Shown here one piece after another: positions 20,271 through 30,710 of a stretch of DNA of 64,000 nucleotides. The stretch comes from Bartonella doshiae NCTC 12862 = ATCC 700133 (GTDB lineage: Bacteria > Pseudomonadota > Alphaproteobacteria > Rhizobiales > Rhizobiaceae): contig NZ_JH725095.1 in assembly GCF_000278155.1 (NCBI RefSeq), forward strand, positions 124,001 through 188,000, in the 5' to 3' direction. The number at the start of each line of letters is the position of its first letter. The stretch's first letter is position 1. Both the position numbers and the translations under genes were made by a program. The notes under the pieces were generated by a model that was given only the letters and a program-made list of their open reading frames with translations, was not told the DNA's origin and did no database searches.

Positions 20271-20543
20271 TTATTTAAAAAATGCTCTACCATCACTGAT
20301 TTCTATATTATCTTCTGGCTTCACTGCAAAACGATCTTTATTGGGAAAAGTAATAAAACAACCCTTTACACAAACTGTAATTGTTTGATTTGCCTTCAAC
20401 GAAATATTTAAAGGCACACTCCCTTCCACAATGATCAGTGGTTGTAACTTCAAATCAGTATTCCTCACAGTCGCTGCAAAAACTGTCATGGTGAAAATAT
20501 CCAACAGCATAATCGCAATAAAAATGTGAATACATCTTAGCAT
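20271..20543 (-). CDS. Small secreted protein of unknown function
   Basis: The 90-residue product has a signal peptide (hydrophobic about residues 5-22, ending FAA) and a mature domain of about 65 residues with two cysteines close together (TVCVKGCFITFP), which may form a disulfide. Its start overlaps the end of the large mechanosensitive-channel gene by 7 bases, so the two are almost certainly translated from one mRNA. That overlap is the main support for it being real. I do not recognise the family. Confidence 0.68.
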   Translation of the reverse strand: MLRCIHIFIAIMLLDIFTMTVFAATVRNTDLKLQPLIIVEGSVPLNISLKANQTITVCVKGCFITFPNKDRFAVKPEDNIEISDGRAFFK

Positions 20544-22897
20544 TCTAGGATTCCTTCCTCAACAAAACGTTTGTATAATAAAAAACGAAGAGCATTCGTC
20601 ACCTTAGAAGGTGAAGTGATGTTGGGCACATAAATAGCTAAAGTAAATGAAAGTTTTTTACTATCAAATGCAGTAAAACTTACCTGCGGCGCAGGATTTT
20701 TTAAAATTTCCTCTGTTGTAGAAGCAATCTCTAGCAAAATTTCAGCAACATGCTCTGGAACAGCATGAGATGAAACTACGACAGGAATATCAATCCGTCC
20801 TACTTTGCTCCGCCTTGTCCAATTACTGACACTGTTATTAATAAGACTTGAATTAGGAATAATAATCGTTTTCCGCTGAGGTGTTTCAAGTTCCGTTGCA
20901 CGTACACTGATACGTTTGACAATACCACCTACGGATCCAGATTCTACATAATCCCCTATTTTAAAGGGTCTCCCAACTAAAATAATAAGTCCAGATACAA
21001 AATTTTGAACAATATTTTGCAATCCAAAACCTATACCAAGTGAAAGCCCTCCCGCAATAAGCGCAAAATTCTTAAGATCCAAGCCTGCCATTGATAATCC
21101 TATCAAGGCAGACACAACAATACCACCATAACTTATAATCGTTTTGATAGAATTCCGCACACCAGAATCAAATCCTCCATGCATTAGCACCGTACCATCC
21201 AACCAATCTATAAATCGGCGAATGAAGAACCTACAGGCTAAGAAAGCGACAATTCCAGTTATGATAGAGATTAAAGAAATAAATACGTTTCCAATTTGAA
21301 AACCAGTAACCAATCGCCATAGTATTGTGCTCAAATCAGCATAGGAAAAACCAAATTGCACAGCAATTGGCATTGTGCAAAATACGATAACAACCAAATT
21401 AAGGAAAATACTAATAAAGCCCCCCAACTGATCCATCGTTTTATCTTCTAAATGCAACCCTTTCTGTAAAGCATGCCCAATACTTGTTTTCATAAATTGG
21501 CTTTGAGTTCCAAGTGCTTGAGCACTTTGTATCCCTAAATACATTAAAACCAAAAATGCTCCATCAATCACAATTTGCTGCATAATAAAACGTGCTAAAC
21601 CAACATAGCCTAAACAATCCATCACTATGAGCAATAATCCCAATAAAATAAGAGGAATACGGATATAAAGTGGCAAAAAGGTTAGATTCCCTTCTCCACT
21701 ATAAGAAGATCTATGCCTAAATTGTAAAGGTACAAATGCGATAATAAATAGCAGAATTGCAACAAGAAAAACAGCAATAAAACTTTTTGCAATTGTTAAG
21801 GAAAGAGAAGCAAAAACAACTTGATAAATGCTATCAAGAACCGCATCAAATGCCAAGACTCCACCTAAAAAAGTGATCAAAATTACCAATTGATATGTCG
21901 CTGGTGGTGTAATCTTGAGAAGACGCGTACCTCCCATATTCAATGATAAAAGAACAACTGCTAAACGATTTATCAAAAATACCAAAATAATTTGATGCCC
22001 AATTGTATAAAATACCGTTGTGAGTTTCCCTAGATCAAAACCAAAACTGTTAAATAAAAAAAACACCAAATAAATGCAAATACCGCACATAAACGAAGGT
22101 AGGACAACAGAAATAAAAGCGACTAACAAGCGCTGTAAATAAGATGTTTCCTCATTACTCCTGGCGATCCTGCAAGAGACATGCGTAAGAGCTTTACGAG
22201 AAAAATAGAAAAATCCCAAAGCAACCAAAAATGGAATAAAAAAGGAAAAAAATAATTGTAAAGGCTTGAAATAATATACAAATCCCCACCAAGAACTGAA
22301 CAATAAAACAAAATCAGATGAAGTCTCTTTAGTTTTTTCAACAAGGTGTTTAACCATTGGTACCGAAAACTCAATCCTATGCATGAGCGTTCGTTTAAAA
22401 AGTTCTCGAGACTTTAAAATAGCAAGTTCGGCTATTTTATTTGTAACCAAAAAAATTTCTTCAAATCGAAGTACTATATCATTAATTTTTGCTCTTTGTT
22501 CTATCAGATGAGAACGCTCATCACTTTGATTTTTCAAACTTTTTTGGTCATCATGAAGTTCTGCCAATTGATCAAGAAGTACAAGAATATCATTGAGAGG
22601 AGCACGTAAAATAAATGCTGATTCTAGTGTACGTTTACTAATACCTCTTGCTCGAAACCGGAGCTCAGCTAAAACACGTTCATCTTCTGATTCGTTTTCA
22701 AAATCTTTTTCTAAAGTTTTCACATCTTGTTCAAGAGTCATAACAATTGACTGTTGTTGTTGAATAATTTCATCAATTGAGTGAGCTGTTATTGCATTTT
22801 GTGATTCTAAATGCCCCCATGCATAAGAACTAAAGACAAAGACAGTCCCCAAAATGAAAAAAAGAATGTGTAATTTTTTTTTAAAAAATGAATACAT
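20537..22897 (-). CDS. Large MscS-type mechanosensitive channel (DUF3772/MscK-like)
   Basis: The 786-residue membrane protein starts at 22897 (MYSFFKKKLHILFFILGTVF), with AAGG 5 bases upstream; the frame runs to a GTG at 22927 but that start lacks a site. A signal sequence is followed by a periplasmic coiled-coil region (about residues 35-185), then around ten hydrophobic helices, and the MscS core: the pore helix segment ALIAGGLSLGIGFGLQNIVQ and the beta domain VGRPFKIGDYVESG. This architecture matches large alphaproteobacterial MscS relatives that open on hypo-osmotic shock. Overlaps the small secreted protein gene downstream. Confidence 0.88.
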   Translation of the reverse strand: MYSFFKKKLHILFFILGTVFVFSSYAWGHLESQNAITAHSIDEIIQQQQSIVMTLEQDVKTLEKDFENESEDERVLAELRFRARGISKRTLESAFILRAPLNDILVLLDQLAELHDDQKSLKNQSDERSHLIEQRAKINDIVLRFEEIFLVTNKIAELAILKSRELFKRTLMHRIEFSVPMVKHLVEKTKETSSDFVLLFSSWWGFVYYFKPLQLFFSFFIPFLVALGFFYFSRKALTHVSCRIARSNEETSYLQRLLVAFISVVLPSFMCGICIYLVFFLFNSFGFDLGKLTTVFYTIGHQIILVFLINRLAVVLLSLNMGGTRLLKITPPATYQLVILITFLGGVLAFDAVLDSIYQVVFASLSLTIAKSFIAVFLVAILLFIIAFVPLQFRHRSSYSGEGNLTFLPLYIRIPLILLGLLLIVMDCLGYVGLARFIMQQIVIDGAFLVLMYLGIQSAQALGTQSQFMKTSIGHALQKGLHLEDKTMDQLGGFISIFLNLVVIVFCTMPIAVQFGFSYADLSTILWRLVTGFQIGNVFISLISIITGIVAFLACRFFIRRFIDWLDGTVLMHGGFDSGVRNSIKTIISYGGIVVSALIGLSMAGLDLKNFALIAGGLSLGIGFGLQNIVQNFVSGLIILVGRPFKIGDYVESGSVGGIVKRISVRATELETPQRKTIIIPNSSLINNSVSNWTRRSKVGRIDIPVVVSSHAVPEHVAEILLEIASTTEEILKNPAPQVSFTAFDSKKLSFTLAIYVPNITSPSKVTNALRFLLYKRFVEEGILEC

Positions 22898-23066
22898 ATC
22901 TACCTTATGTATAAAGATCAGGAGCACCCCTCTTTAAAATATGGCATAAGAAAAATATTTTCAACTTTTACAGAATAATCCTATTAAAGCTTCCCCTTAT
23001 CTTATAATACTGATAAGAAAGGACAGAGTGAGCTGAGATTAACTAAGACAAAGAAGGCACTTCAGT

Positions 23067-23450
23067 ATGTTTTTTTTGCGCCTCTATTGTAAAAAAGAAA
23101 AATTTCTCCCTTTAACGACCTGGCTTCTTTTGTCCAGCTTTGGCATGTTACTGGTAAGCAACCTAGGGACCTCTATCCATCTAACGGCGCAATCACATGG
23201 CAATAATGTGAATACACCACATACACTTGATTCAGAAAATAAATATACTCAATTGAATATTACAACGACTATAAACAAGGAATTTACAATACTCCGTATA
23301 GATCCTCTTGTATTTTTTGATTTTTTTCAAAGCATCTTAATATTGAACATATTATTAATGATCGCCATTGTTATAAACACACGGCTTCATAATCCTCAAA
23401 CGCAATATTTTGCAAACAAACGTGCCCCCCCTATATTGCTTGAACTATGA
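23067..23450 (+). CDS. Small membrane protein of unknown function
   Basis: The 127-residue product has two hydrophobic segments (about residues 17-36 and 85-105) around a polar loop, so it may be a two-pass inner-membrane protein. It lies 83 bases before secDF on the same strand. No family is recognised. The size, membrane pattern and position support a real gene, but it could be a chance frame. Confidence 0.5.
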   Translation: MFFLRLYCKKEKFLPLTTWLLLSSFGMLLVSNLGTSIHLTAQSHGNNVNTPHTLDSENKYTQLNITTTINKEFTILRIDPLVFFDFFQSILILNILLMIAIVINTRLHNPQTQYFANKRAPPILLEL

Positions 23451-23532
23451 AACCATCATCCTATTTTACTCTTGCGTTTCACTTTTAATAACCATTTAAT
23501 AATCATTAGATTGCCTCTTAGCGGAATATATC

Positions 23533-26046
23533 ATGCGCACACCTAGTTGGTTAACTACTCTTTATTGCTTTATCCTTTTAAGTAGCATTTACGTTGCTTT
23601 ACCCAATTTATTTTCGCAAGAACAAGTTAAAAACTCAAAGTTTTTAACTGATACTCGTGTAACACTGGGGCTTGACCTTCAAGGAGGTTCTTCCCTCTTA
23701 CTTGAAGTCGACACCAAAACATTAAAGCGTGATCAGTTACACATGGTTTTAGGTAGTGTACGCAATACACTCCGCGAAAAACAAATCCGTACCTCAAGTG
23801 TTCGTATTCTTGAGGATGGCATAGTCGTATCTATTTCCGATCCAACACAAAATGAAAAAACTCTCTCCGCTTTAAAAACATTAATTACACCAATACATAA
23901 TAGCTTCGGCACGGTAACCAATGACATCGCAATCAGTGCACAAGATGGAACTATTCGTGTGATGTTAACAGAAGCTGGTATAAAGGATCGTATTAACAAC
24001 GCTATTGAGCAAAGCTTAGAAATTATCCGTCGCCGTATAGATCAAATTGGAGTTACTGAACCAGCTATTCAAAAGGTAGGAAATGATCGTATTATGGTTC
24101 AATTGCCTGGTTTACAAAATCCAAAGCAACTGCGTGATCTTTTAGGGACAACCGCTAAAATGACCTTTCATCTTGTCCCTTCAAATGTGGATATAAATAA
24201 TCCTCCTATAGGTGTTGCAATCCTTCCTGGTTATACTGATGAAACACAACGCTATGCAATTTATGAGCAAATTGCTTTAGATGGAAACGTTCTTAAAGAC
24301 GCCCGTGCAGGTTTTGATCCACAAATACCAGGACGTTCTATTATTTCATTCACCATGAATGCCGCTGGCGCAAAAATATTTGCAGACATAACACGACAAA
24401 ATATTAATCGTCCCTTTGCAATCGTTCTTGATAATAAAGTTTTGACGGCTCCAACTATCAATGGCGTCATTCCTAACGGACAAGGTCAAATTACAGGAAA
24501 TTTTGATCCAAAAGAAGCATCCACTCTGGCGGCCCTCCTCCGTGCGGGTTCCTTGCCTGCACCATTAACCGTAATTGAAGAGAGAACCGTCGGTCCAAAT
24601 CTTGGTGCTGATGCCATTCAAATGGGACTTTACACTGGCATTATCGGATTTGTTCTTGTTACGATTTTTATTTTTCTACTTTACAGAATCTGGGGGCTCA
24701 TTGCGAATGTCGCGCTAGCACTACACACTATTTTAACATTTGCCGCACTAAGTCTTCTTGGTGCGACACTTACACTACCTGGTATAGCTGGTATTATTTT
24801 GGGGATTGGTATCGCTGTCGATGCCAATATTCTCATCAATGAGCGTATCCGTGAAGAAAGCCGAAAAGGTATCAGTGCCTTTGCTGCCTTGGATCGCGGA
24901 TTTAAACATGCTTTTGCCACCATTGTTGATGCCAATGTTACAGCAATTATAGCAACTATTTTACTATTTTGGTTCGGAACCGGTCCCGTTCGTGGTTTTG
25001 CTGTAACAATGTTACTTGGAATTATCATTTCCATGTTCACCAATGTCACCATAGTGCGCATCATCATGATTTGGGTTGTCCGTAAATGGAAAATTAAAAC
25101 TCTGCATCTCCACTCTGTTTTCAACGTAATCCCACAAAACACAAGTTTCCATTTTATGAAAGCGCGTTTCATTGGTATTGGCGTTTCAATTGTTTTATCG
25201 CTTGTTTCAGTTTTTCTATTTTTTAAACCTGGCTTGAACTTCGGAATTGATTTCATTGGCGGCAGCCAAATGAGTATTACCACAAAAGATCCAACAAACT
25301 TGGCAAATTTGCGTTCGAAGCTTTCTACCCTTAATATCGGCGAAGTTACTCTACAAAATATAGATAATGCAAACACCGTGCTGATCCGCATTCAGAAACA
25401 AAGTGGCGGCGAAATACAACAAACCTCTGCCCTTGATAAGGTCAAAAAAGCAGTACAAAACATTTATCCGGACGCCAATTTTGATCAAATAGAAGTTGTT
25501 GGGCCCAAAATTTCAGGTGAACTTGCTACAGCTGCTTTCACTGCTGTTATTCTCGCCGCAATTGCCATGTCTCTCTATATATGGTTGCGTTTCGAATGGT
25601 TTTTTGCAGTTGGAGCAATTGTAACACTCATATTAGATACTACAAAAATGATTGGTTTTTTTGCTTTGTTTCAATTCGATTTCAATTTGACAGCCATTGC
25701 TGCTCTTTTAACGATCGTTGGTTATTCTATAAATGATAAAGTAGTCGTTTATGACCGAATGCGCGAAAATATGCGCCTTTATAAAAAAATGCCATTGCGT
25801 GAACTTATTGATCTCTCAATTAATCAAGTTCTTATACGCTGTATCTTTACATCGGCCACTACAGTTCTCGCTATGCTCCCTATGGCAATATGGGGCGGAA
25901 GTGCTGTCCATAATTTCGCATTCCCTATGGTCTTTGGAATTATTATTGCAACATCATCCTCTATCTTTATTGCTGCTCCTATTTTACTCCTATTAGGAGA
26001 ATGGTGGAATAAACGAAATAATCGTATCAACACAGAACTAAAATAA
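23533..26046 (+). CDS. secDF: Protein translocase SecDF fusion
   Basis: This 837-residue protein carries SecD and SecF in one chain; it uses the proton gradient to pull secreted proteins through SecYEG. The SecD half shows GLDLQGGSSLLLEVD near residue 46, the P1 periplasmic domain, and AVDANILINERIREE. The SecF half begins near residue 545 with FKPGLNFGIDFIGGSQMSI and ends with GYSINDKVVVYDRMRENMR. Each half has the expected six helices. Single-chain SecDF is common in Rhizobiales. The gene looks intact. Confidence 0.96.
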   Translation: MRTPSWLTTLYCFILLSSIYVALPNLFSQEQVKNSKFLTDTRVTLGLDLQGGSSLLLEVDTKTLKRDQLHMVLGSVRNTLREKQIRTSSVRILEDGIVVSISDPTQNEKTLSALKTLITPIHNSFGTVTNDIAISAQDGTIRVMLTEAGIKDRINNAIEQSLEIIRRRIDQIGVTEPAIQKVGNDRIMVQLPGLQNPKQLRDLLGTTAKMTFHLVPSNVDINNPPIGVAILPGYTDETQRYAIYEQIALDGNVLKDARAGFDPQIPGRSIISFTMNAAGAKIFADITRQNINRPFAIVLDNKVLTAPTINGVIPNGQGQITGNFDPKEASTLAALLRAGSLPAPLTVIEERTVGPNLGADAIQMGLYTGIIGFVLVTIFIFLLYRIWGLIANVALALHTILTFAALSLLGATLTLPGIAGIILGIGIAVDANILINERIREESRKGISAFAALDRGFKHAFATIVDANVTAIIATILLFWFGTGPVRGFAVTMLLGIIISMFTNVTIVRIIMIWVVRKWKIKTLHLHSVFNVIPQNTSFHFMKARFIGIGVSIVLSLVSVFLFFKPGLNFGIDFIGGSQMSITTKDPTNLANLRSKLSTLNIGEVTLQNIDNANTVLIRIQKQSGGEIQQTSALDKVKKAVQNIYPDANFDQIEVVGPKISGELATAAFTAVILAAIAMSLYIWLRFEWFFAVGAIVTLILDTTKMIGFFALFQFDFNLTAIAALLTIVGYSINDKVVVYDRMRENMRLYKKMPLRELIDLSINQVLIRCIFTSATTVLAMLPMAIWGGSAVHNFAFPMVFGIIIATSSSIFIAAPILLLLGEWWNKRNNRINTELK

Positions 26047-26148
26047 AAATGCCAAATTAATTCATATAATATCCCCCTTCATCATTTTCTTATAAAAAAC
26101 TTATAATCATTTCAATTCATTCATTTTTTGAAAAAGTCGTAAATAATT

Positions 26149-27903
26149 ATGCTTCATGATACACCACTTATTACAACTATTGTTGCGGGGTTATGTTTAG
26201 CTTTTCTTTTGGGAATGATCGCTAGTCGTTTACGTATTTCACCACTCGTAGGATACTTGTTAGCTGGTGTTATTGTGGGACCAAATACAGGAGGATTTAG
26301 AATAGACTCAGGGATTATCAATCAACTTGCTGAAATCGGCGTTATTTTGTTAATGTTTGGTGTTGGATTGCATTTTTCATTAAAAGATCTTCTATCTGTC
26401 AGAGCCATTGCTATCCCTGGTGCCATTGCACAAATGGTGTTTTCTACTTTTCTGGGCTGGTGCCTTGGGCTCATCATGGGATGGGGAATAAGTAGTAGTC
26501 TAGTTTTCGGTTTGGCCTTATCAACAGCAAGTACTGTTATTCTGCTACGTGCTCTGCAAGAACGTCATCTTATTGAAACAGAAAAAGGGCGTATTGCTGT
26601 TGGCTGGCTTATTATTGAAGACTTAGCCATGGTTCTTATTCTTGTTCTCATACCATCACTGGCAAACATCCTTGGTGATACGAAAAAAGAAGCGCTTGAT
26701 CCTATTGTTCAATGGTTAGACTTAAGCATTTGGGGAATTTTTGGTCTCACAATCCTAAAAGTTCTTGTATTTATCGCTCTCATGCTCATTATTGGGCGAC
26801 GCGTAATTCCTTGGTTACTAAAAATGAGTGCACAATCAGGATCTCGTGAATTATTTCGTCTGAGTGTCTTTGCGATCGCACTAGGAGTAGCTTTTGGAGC
26901 AGCACATTTATTTGGTGCTTCCCTTTCCCTTGGTGCCTTTTTTGCAGGGATGGTCATGAGTGAATCAGAATTGAGCCATCGTGCGGCTGAAGAATCTTTA
27001 CCACTGCGTGATGCATTTTCCGTTCTCTTTTTTGTTTCCGTAGGCATGTTATTTGATCCTGGGAAAATATTGACTAACTTTTTCCCTCTCCTCACAACAT
27101 TATTAATTATCATTTTAGGAAAATCTGCCATTGCTTTTTTTATTGTGAAAGCCTTTCGCTATTCTAATGCGACAGCTTGTACCATTTCTGCTAGCCTTGC
27201 CCAAATTGGAGAATTTTCTTTTATCCTTGCGGGCTTAGGTTTAAGCCTTGGAATCTTAAACAACGACGCACATGACTTTATCATTGGAGGTGCGATTCTT
27301 TCTATTTTGCTCAACCCCCTTGTTTTTACTGCTTTTAACAAAATTAAAAAATATCTAGAGAACTTGCCTGCAAACACACAAAATACAGAAACAATTATTG
27401 ATATTGATCTAGAGGATCCTGACAAAGAATTTTTGCCAATAACCGCAAAAACAAACCACATTATTGTGGTTGGCTACAGCCGTATTGGAAAATGTATTGC
27501 ATTCTCTTTAATAAACAAAGATAAACCTATTGTGATCGTAGAAGAATCAAGACGCCTTGCTGATAAAGCAACGGAAGATGGCTTCGAAGTAATTTGTGGC
27601 AATATCATTAAACAAGAAATAATGAACGCAGCGAATATGAGCAATGCATATAAAGTTGTTATTACCATGCGCAGTACTATTGAGGTAGGAGAGTGTATAG
27701 TAAAGATACGAGATATGAAGAAAGATATCCAGATAATCACGCATGCACTATCCGATACAGAAACAGCTTACCTTATTGATTTAGGTGCTAATGTTGTAGT
27801 AACGGATGATGAAGAAATTGCCTACGGTATTATAGAACATATAATCGGACAAAGGTCTGTAAAAAATATGCATAATTGCGAATCAAGTTTACCCAAAACC
27901 TAA
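26149..27903 (+). CDS. ybaL: CPA2-family cation:proton antiporter with RCK domain (YbaL/KefB-like)
   Basis: The 584-residue protein has an N-terminal Na+/H+-exchanger domain of about twelve helices (residues 1-400), including GYLLAGVIVGPNTGG and GAFFAGMVMSESELSH, and a C-terminal TrkA-N/RCK nucleotide-binding domain beginning HIIVVGYSRIGKCIAFSL with the Rossmann glycine pattern. This matches YbaL/KefB-type potassium or sodium efflux proteins. The TrkA-C domain seen in some relatives is absent. A YbhN-like gene follows after 26 bases. Confidence 0.87.
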   Translation: MLHDTPLITTIVAGLCLAFLLGMIASRLRISPLVGYLLAGVIVGPNTGGFRIDSGIINQLAEIGVILLMFGVGLHFSLKDLLSVRAIAIPGAIAQMVFSTFLGWCLGLIMGWGISSSLVFGLALSTASTVILLRALQERHLIETEKGRIAVGWLIIEDLAMVLILVLIPSLANILGDTKKEALDPIVQWLDLSIWGIFGLTILKVLVFIALMLIIGRRVIPWLLKMSAQSGSRELFRLSVFAIALGVAFGAAHLFGASLSLGAFFAGMVMSESELSHRAAEESLPLRDAFSVLFFVSVGMLFDPGKILTNFFPLLTTLLIIILGKSAIAFFIVKAFRYSNATACTISASLAQIGEFSFILAGLGLSLGILNNDAHDFIIGGAILSILLNPLVFTAFNKIKKYLENLPANTQNTETIIDIDLEDPDKEFLPITAKTNHIIVVGYSRIGKCIAFSLINKDKPIVIVEESRRLADKATEDGFEVICGNIIKQEIMNAANMSNAYKVVITMRSTIEVGECIVKIRDMKKDIQIITHALSDTETAYLIDLGANVVVTDDEEIAYGIIEHIIGQRSVKNMHNCESSLPKT

Positions 27904-27929
27904 ATGCAAACAAGAATGGATAAAGAAGC

Positions 27930-28883
27930 GTGAAACTAAAGCAATTTATGTGGCCATTTATCGGTATCTTAGCAATGCTGATATCTATCCGCATTCTTTA
28001 TATAAAACTCTCGGCGATTTCTTTTGGTGATGTCTTGGAGCGATTGAGCAATTTAAGTGCACATCATTGGCTATTAGCCGGTTTGTGTTCTCTCTTAGCC
28101 TATGCAGCTCTTGCTGGATATGATCGTATTGCCTTGCAGCATCTTGGTCACAAGATTTCTTGGTTTTTCATCGCTATATGTTCATTTACCACCTACGCAC
28201 TTTCACACAACATTGGTGCTTCGGTTTTTTCTGGTGCCGTTGTGCGTTATCGTGCTTATAAAATGAAAGGATTAAATGGAACAGAAATTGCCATATTGGT
28301 AGGCTTTTGTTCTTTTACTTTTGTGATAGGTACAATCTTACTTTTTGGCATTGTTTTGATTTTGCAACCTAATATTATTACTCTCATTCATGGCGATCTT
28401 CCTGAATGGCTTGGTACAATGGTTGGTGTCATATTACTCAGCTGTATAGCACTCTACACTTTTGGCAGTTGGCTTCAGTTAAAACCTTTACGTTTGGGAA
28501 AAAAAATTCAGCTTTCCTATCCACGGCTAAAAATTGTCATTCAACAACTTCTTATTAGCCCCCTAGAACTTTTAGGAGCTGCAGGAATTATATACGCTGT
28601 ACTCCCACAGCACACAGATATTCATTTTATTTCTGTGCTTGGTGTTTTCCTAGCATCTTTCACAATAACTCTTCTCTCTAACGCCCCAGCTGGAGGAGTT
28701 GGCGTTCTTGAAGCACTATTCATAACAGGCATGCCTAATGTCAATCCAACTGATGTAATTGCAGCACTTATTGTATTTAGAATGCTTTATTTAATTATAC
28801 CACTTATCATCTCATTATTCGTTGTAGCAATTTTTGAATCTCAGCAATATTGGAAACGAGCAAAAAAAACACCCCCTAGGTAA
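27930..28883 (+). CDS. YbhN/UPF0104-family integral membrane protein
   Basis: The 317-residue protein has about eight hydrophobic helices and the family segments SHNIGASVFSGAVVRYRAYK and SNAPAGGVGVLEALF, which mark the YbhN family related to the flippase domain of lysyl-phosphatidylglycerol synthase (MprF). The soluble synthase domain is missing, so it is a membrane-only member; some relatives act on lipids, but no function can be assigned. The start is GTG at 27930. It lies 26 bases after the antiporter gene, probably in the same transcript. Confidence 0.82.
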   Translation: MKLKQFMWPFIGILAMLISIRILYIKLSAISFGDVLERLSNLSAHHWLLAGLCSLLAYAALAGYDRIALQHLGHKISWFFIAICSFTTYALSHNIGASVFSGAVVRYRAYKMKGLNGTEIAILVGFCSFTFVIGTILLFGIVLILQPNIITLIHGDLPEWLGTMVGVILLSCIALYTFGSWLQLKPLRLGKKIQLSYPRLKIVIQQLLISPLELLGAAGIIYAVLPQHTDIHFISVLGVFLASFTITLLSNAPAGGVGVLEALFITGMPNVNPTDVIAALIVFRMLYLIIPLIISLFVVAIFESQQYWKRAKKTPPR

Positions 28884-28901
28884 AAAAGGAAATCGTTTCT
28901 T

Positions 28902-28925
28902 TTCTTTATGCGTACGCATAAAGAA
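28902..28925. repeat. 24-base perfect palindrome between convergent genes
   Basis: The sequence centred on ATGCGTACGCAT is a perfect 24-base palindrome, and ATCG/CGAT arms extend it imperfectly outward. It lies in the convergent gap between the YbhN-like gene and the TerC/CBS gene. A bidirectional terminator is the simplest reading; no strong T-tract flanks it, so a protein-binding site is also possible. Confidence 0.5.
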
Positions 28926-29150
28926 CGATAATCATAATGAATTTAAATACCATGCATGACTCAGGCCCCTCTAGCCTCACTTTATCGTTTAAGCATGCAT
29001 ATTTATTGACATAATTTAACTTTGCGTACTTATCATACCTATACTGACAAGTCTGCTAAAAAATAATAGCAGACAATCTCCAAATCTTTTCACAAACCTA
29101 CATAATGATAAGGAATTTTCTCATAATTTTTTTGACAAAATAATGAGTTT

Positions 29151-30710
29151 TTACTGCAAAATCAGTGGAGAAATCAGGATTTTAGAGATATTTCTGCGAT
29201 CCATTTCAACCACTTTAAAATGCAAACCATCAGCTTCAAAGCTTTCCCCCTCATTCGGCAAATGACCAAATCTCCAAAGCATAAATCCTGCCAAAGTAGT
29301 ATAGCGATCTGCTTCATCAACAAGATTACGCTCAAGATAACCACTTAAACGGCGAATATCAGCATATCCTTCAACAAGAAGGCTACCATCTTCAAGCTTT
29401 TCTACTATCACAGGTTCTTCATCATCATCAGGAAAATCCCCTGCAATAGCTTCAAGAATATCTGTTGGCGTTGCAATTCCTTCAAAAGATCCATGCTCAT
29501 CAACAACAATTGCAAGCTGAATCGAAGAATGCCGTAATTGCTCCATCAATCGTAAAACACTTGTATTTTCATGGACTACTAGAGGTTCTCGCATAGCTTT
29601 TTTCCAATTAATCTTTTTGCCCTCAGCTAAATTCAAAAGAAGATCTTTTGTCAAAGCAACACCAACAAATTCGTCTACTTTTTCACGCGCAAGAATTAAA
29701 CGGCTATGCTTAACTTGTTGCAATTCTTCACGCATTTCATTCTCATTACTATTTAAATCCAACCACTCAATCTCATTACGCGGCGACATAATGGAACGAA
29801 CAGGACGGTCAGCCAAATCGAGAACACCACGAATCATCTCTTTTTCTTCTGGTCGAAATAGTTCAGAAGCAGCTGCCTGTTCAGCAATAACATCAACAGT
29901 CTCGCTAAGATTACCATCTTTGTTTCCCCCTCCTAAGAGCCTTAAAACAGCATCCGCTGTTCGCCCACGTAGATCATTTGTTGTAATCATCTTTTCACGA
30001 TTACGACGTCCAATTTGATTAAAAGCTTCAATAAGAACAGAAAAACCAATAGCAGCATATAAATACCCTTTTGGAATATGAAAACCAAATCCCTCAACAA
30101 TGAGAGTAAAACCAATCATCATCAAAAAGCCAAGGCAAAGAATAACAATAGTGGGATGACGATTAATAAAACGCATAAGAGCACCTGATCCACACATCAT
30201 CACTCCCATAGCAATAATCACTGCTATATACATAACCATGGCCTGCTCTTTAGCAATCATACCTGTTGCAGTAATAATACTGTCTAAGGAAAATACGGCA
30301 TCAAGCACCACAATTTGAACAATGACCTGCCAAAAAACGACATAAGCAATCCCTGTTTTTCTTTCATGCGTGTCCCCTTCTAGTCTCTCATGTAATTCAA
30401 GCGTTCCCTTGGCCAACAAAAACGCTCCTCCTCCAATCAAGATGAGATTATGCCAACTAAATACAAAGGATGAGAATGAAAAAATCATGGTATCGAGATT
30501 CATAACCCATCCAATAACCGTAAGAAGAAAAAGGCGCATAACTAATGCTAAAGTAAGCCCTATCAAACGTGCACGATCACGTAAATGCGGTGGTAATTTT
30601 TCCGCTAAAATTGCAATAAAGATCAGATTATCTATTCCCAAAACAATTTCGAGAAAAATTAACGTGATCAAGCCAAACCACGCATGGGGATCAGTGACCC
30701 ATTCCATCAT
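29151..30710 (-). CDS. TerC-family membrane protein with CBS pair and CorC domain
   Basis: The 519-residue protein resembles YegH/YoaE. Residues 1-240 form a TerC domain with about seven helices, including LIFLEIVLGIDNLIFIAILA and DAVFSLDSIITATGM, whose acidic residues in the membrane are typical of metal-ion transporters of this family. Two CBS domains follow (about 300-420, with PTDILEAIAGDFPDDDEEPV), then a CorC/HlyC C-terminal domain. Metal (Mn or Ca) export is known for TerC relatives; the substrate here is unknown. Two adjacent ATGs (30710 and 30707) are equally possible starts. Confidence 0.88.
   Translation of the reverse strand: MMEWVTDPHAWFGLITLIFLEIVLGIDNLIFIAILAEKLPPHLRDRARLIGLTLALVMRLFLLTVIGWVMNLDTMIFSFSSFVFSWHNLILIGGGAFLLAKGTLELHERLEGDTHERKTGIAYVVFWQVIVQIVVLDAVFSLDSIITATGMIAKEQAMVMYIAVIIAMGVMMCGSGALMRFINRHPTIVILCLGFLMMIGFTLIVEGFGFHIPKGYLYAAIGFSVLIEAFNQIGRRNREKMITTNDLRGRTADAVLRLLGGGNKDGNLSETVDVIAEQAAASELFRPEEKEMIRGVLDLADRPVRSIMSPRNEIEWLDLNSNENEMREELQQVKHSRLILAREKVDEFVGVALTKDLLLNLAEGKKINWKKAMREPLVVHENTSVLRLMEQLRHSSIQLAIVVDEHGSFEGIATPTDILEAIAGDFPDDDEEPVIVEKLEDGSLLVEGYADIRRLSGYLERNLVDEADRYTTLAGFMLWRFGHLPNEGESFEADGLHFKVVEMDRRNISKILISPLILQ

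Noticed and set aside
20004..20276. About 90 open codons on the plus strand with no start
   Set aside because: No start or ribosome site, and the translation has no recognisable pattern; probably chance in AT-rich DNA.
24681..25391. 236-codon minus-strand frame
   Set aside because: Mirror of the secDF gene; low-complexity translation without motifs.
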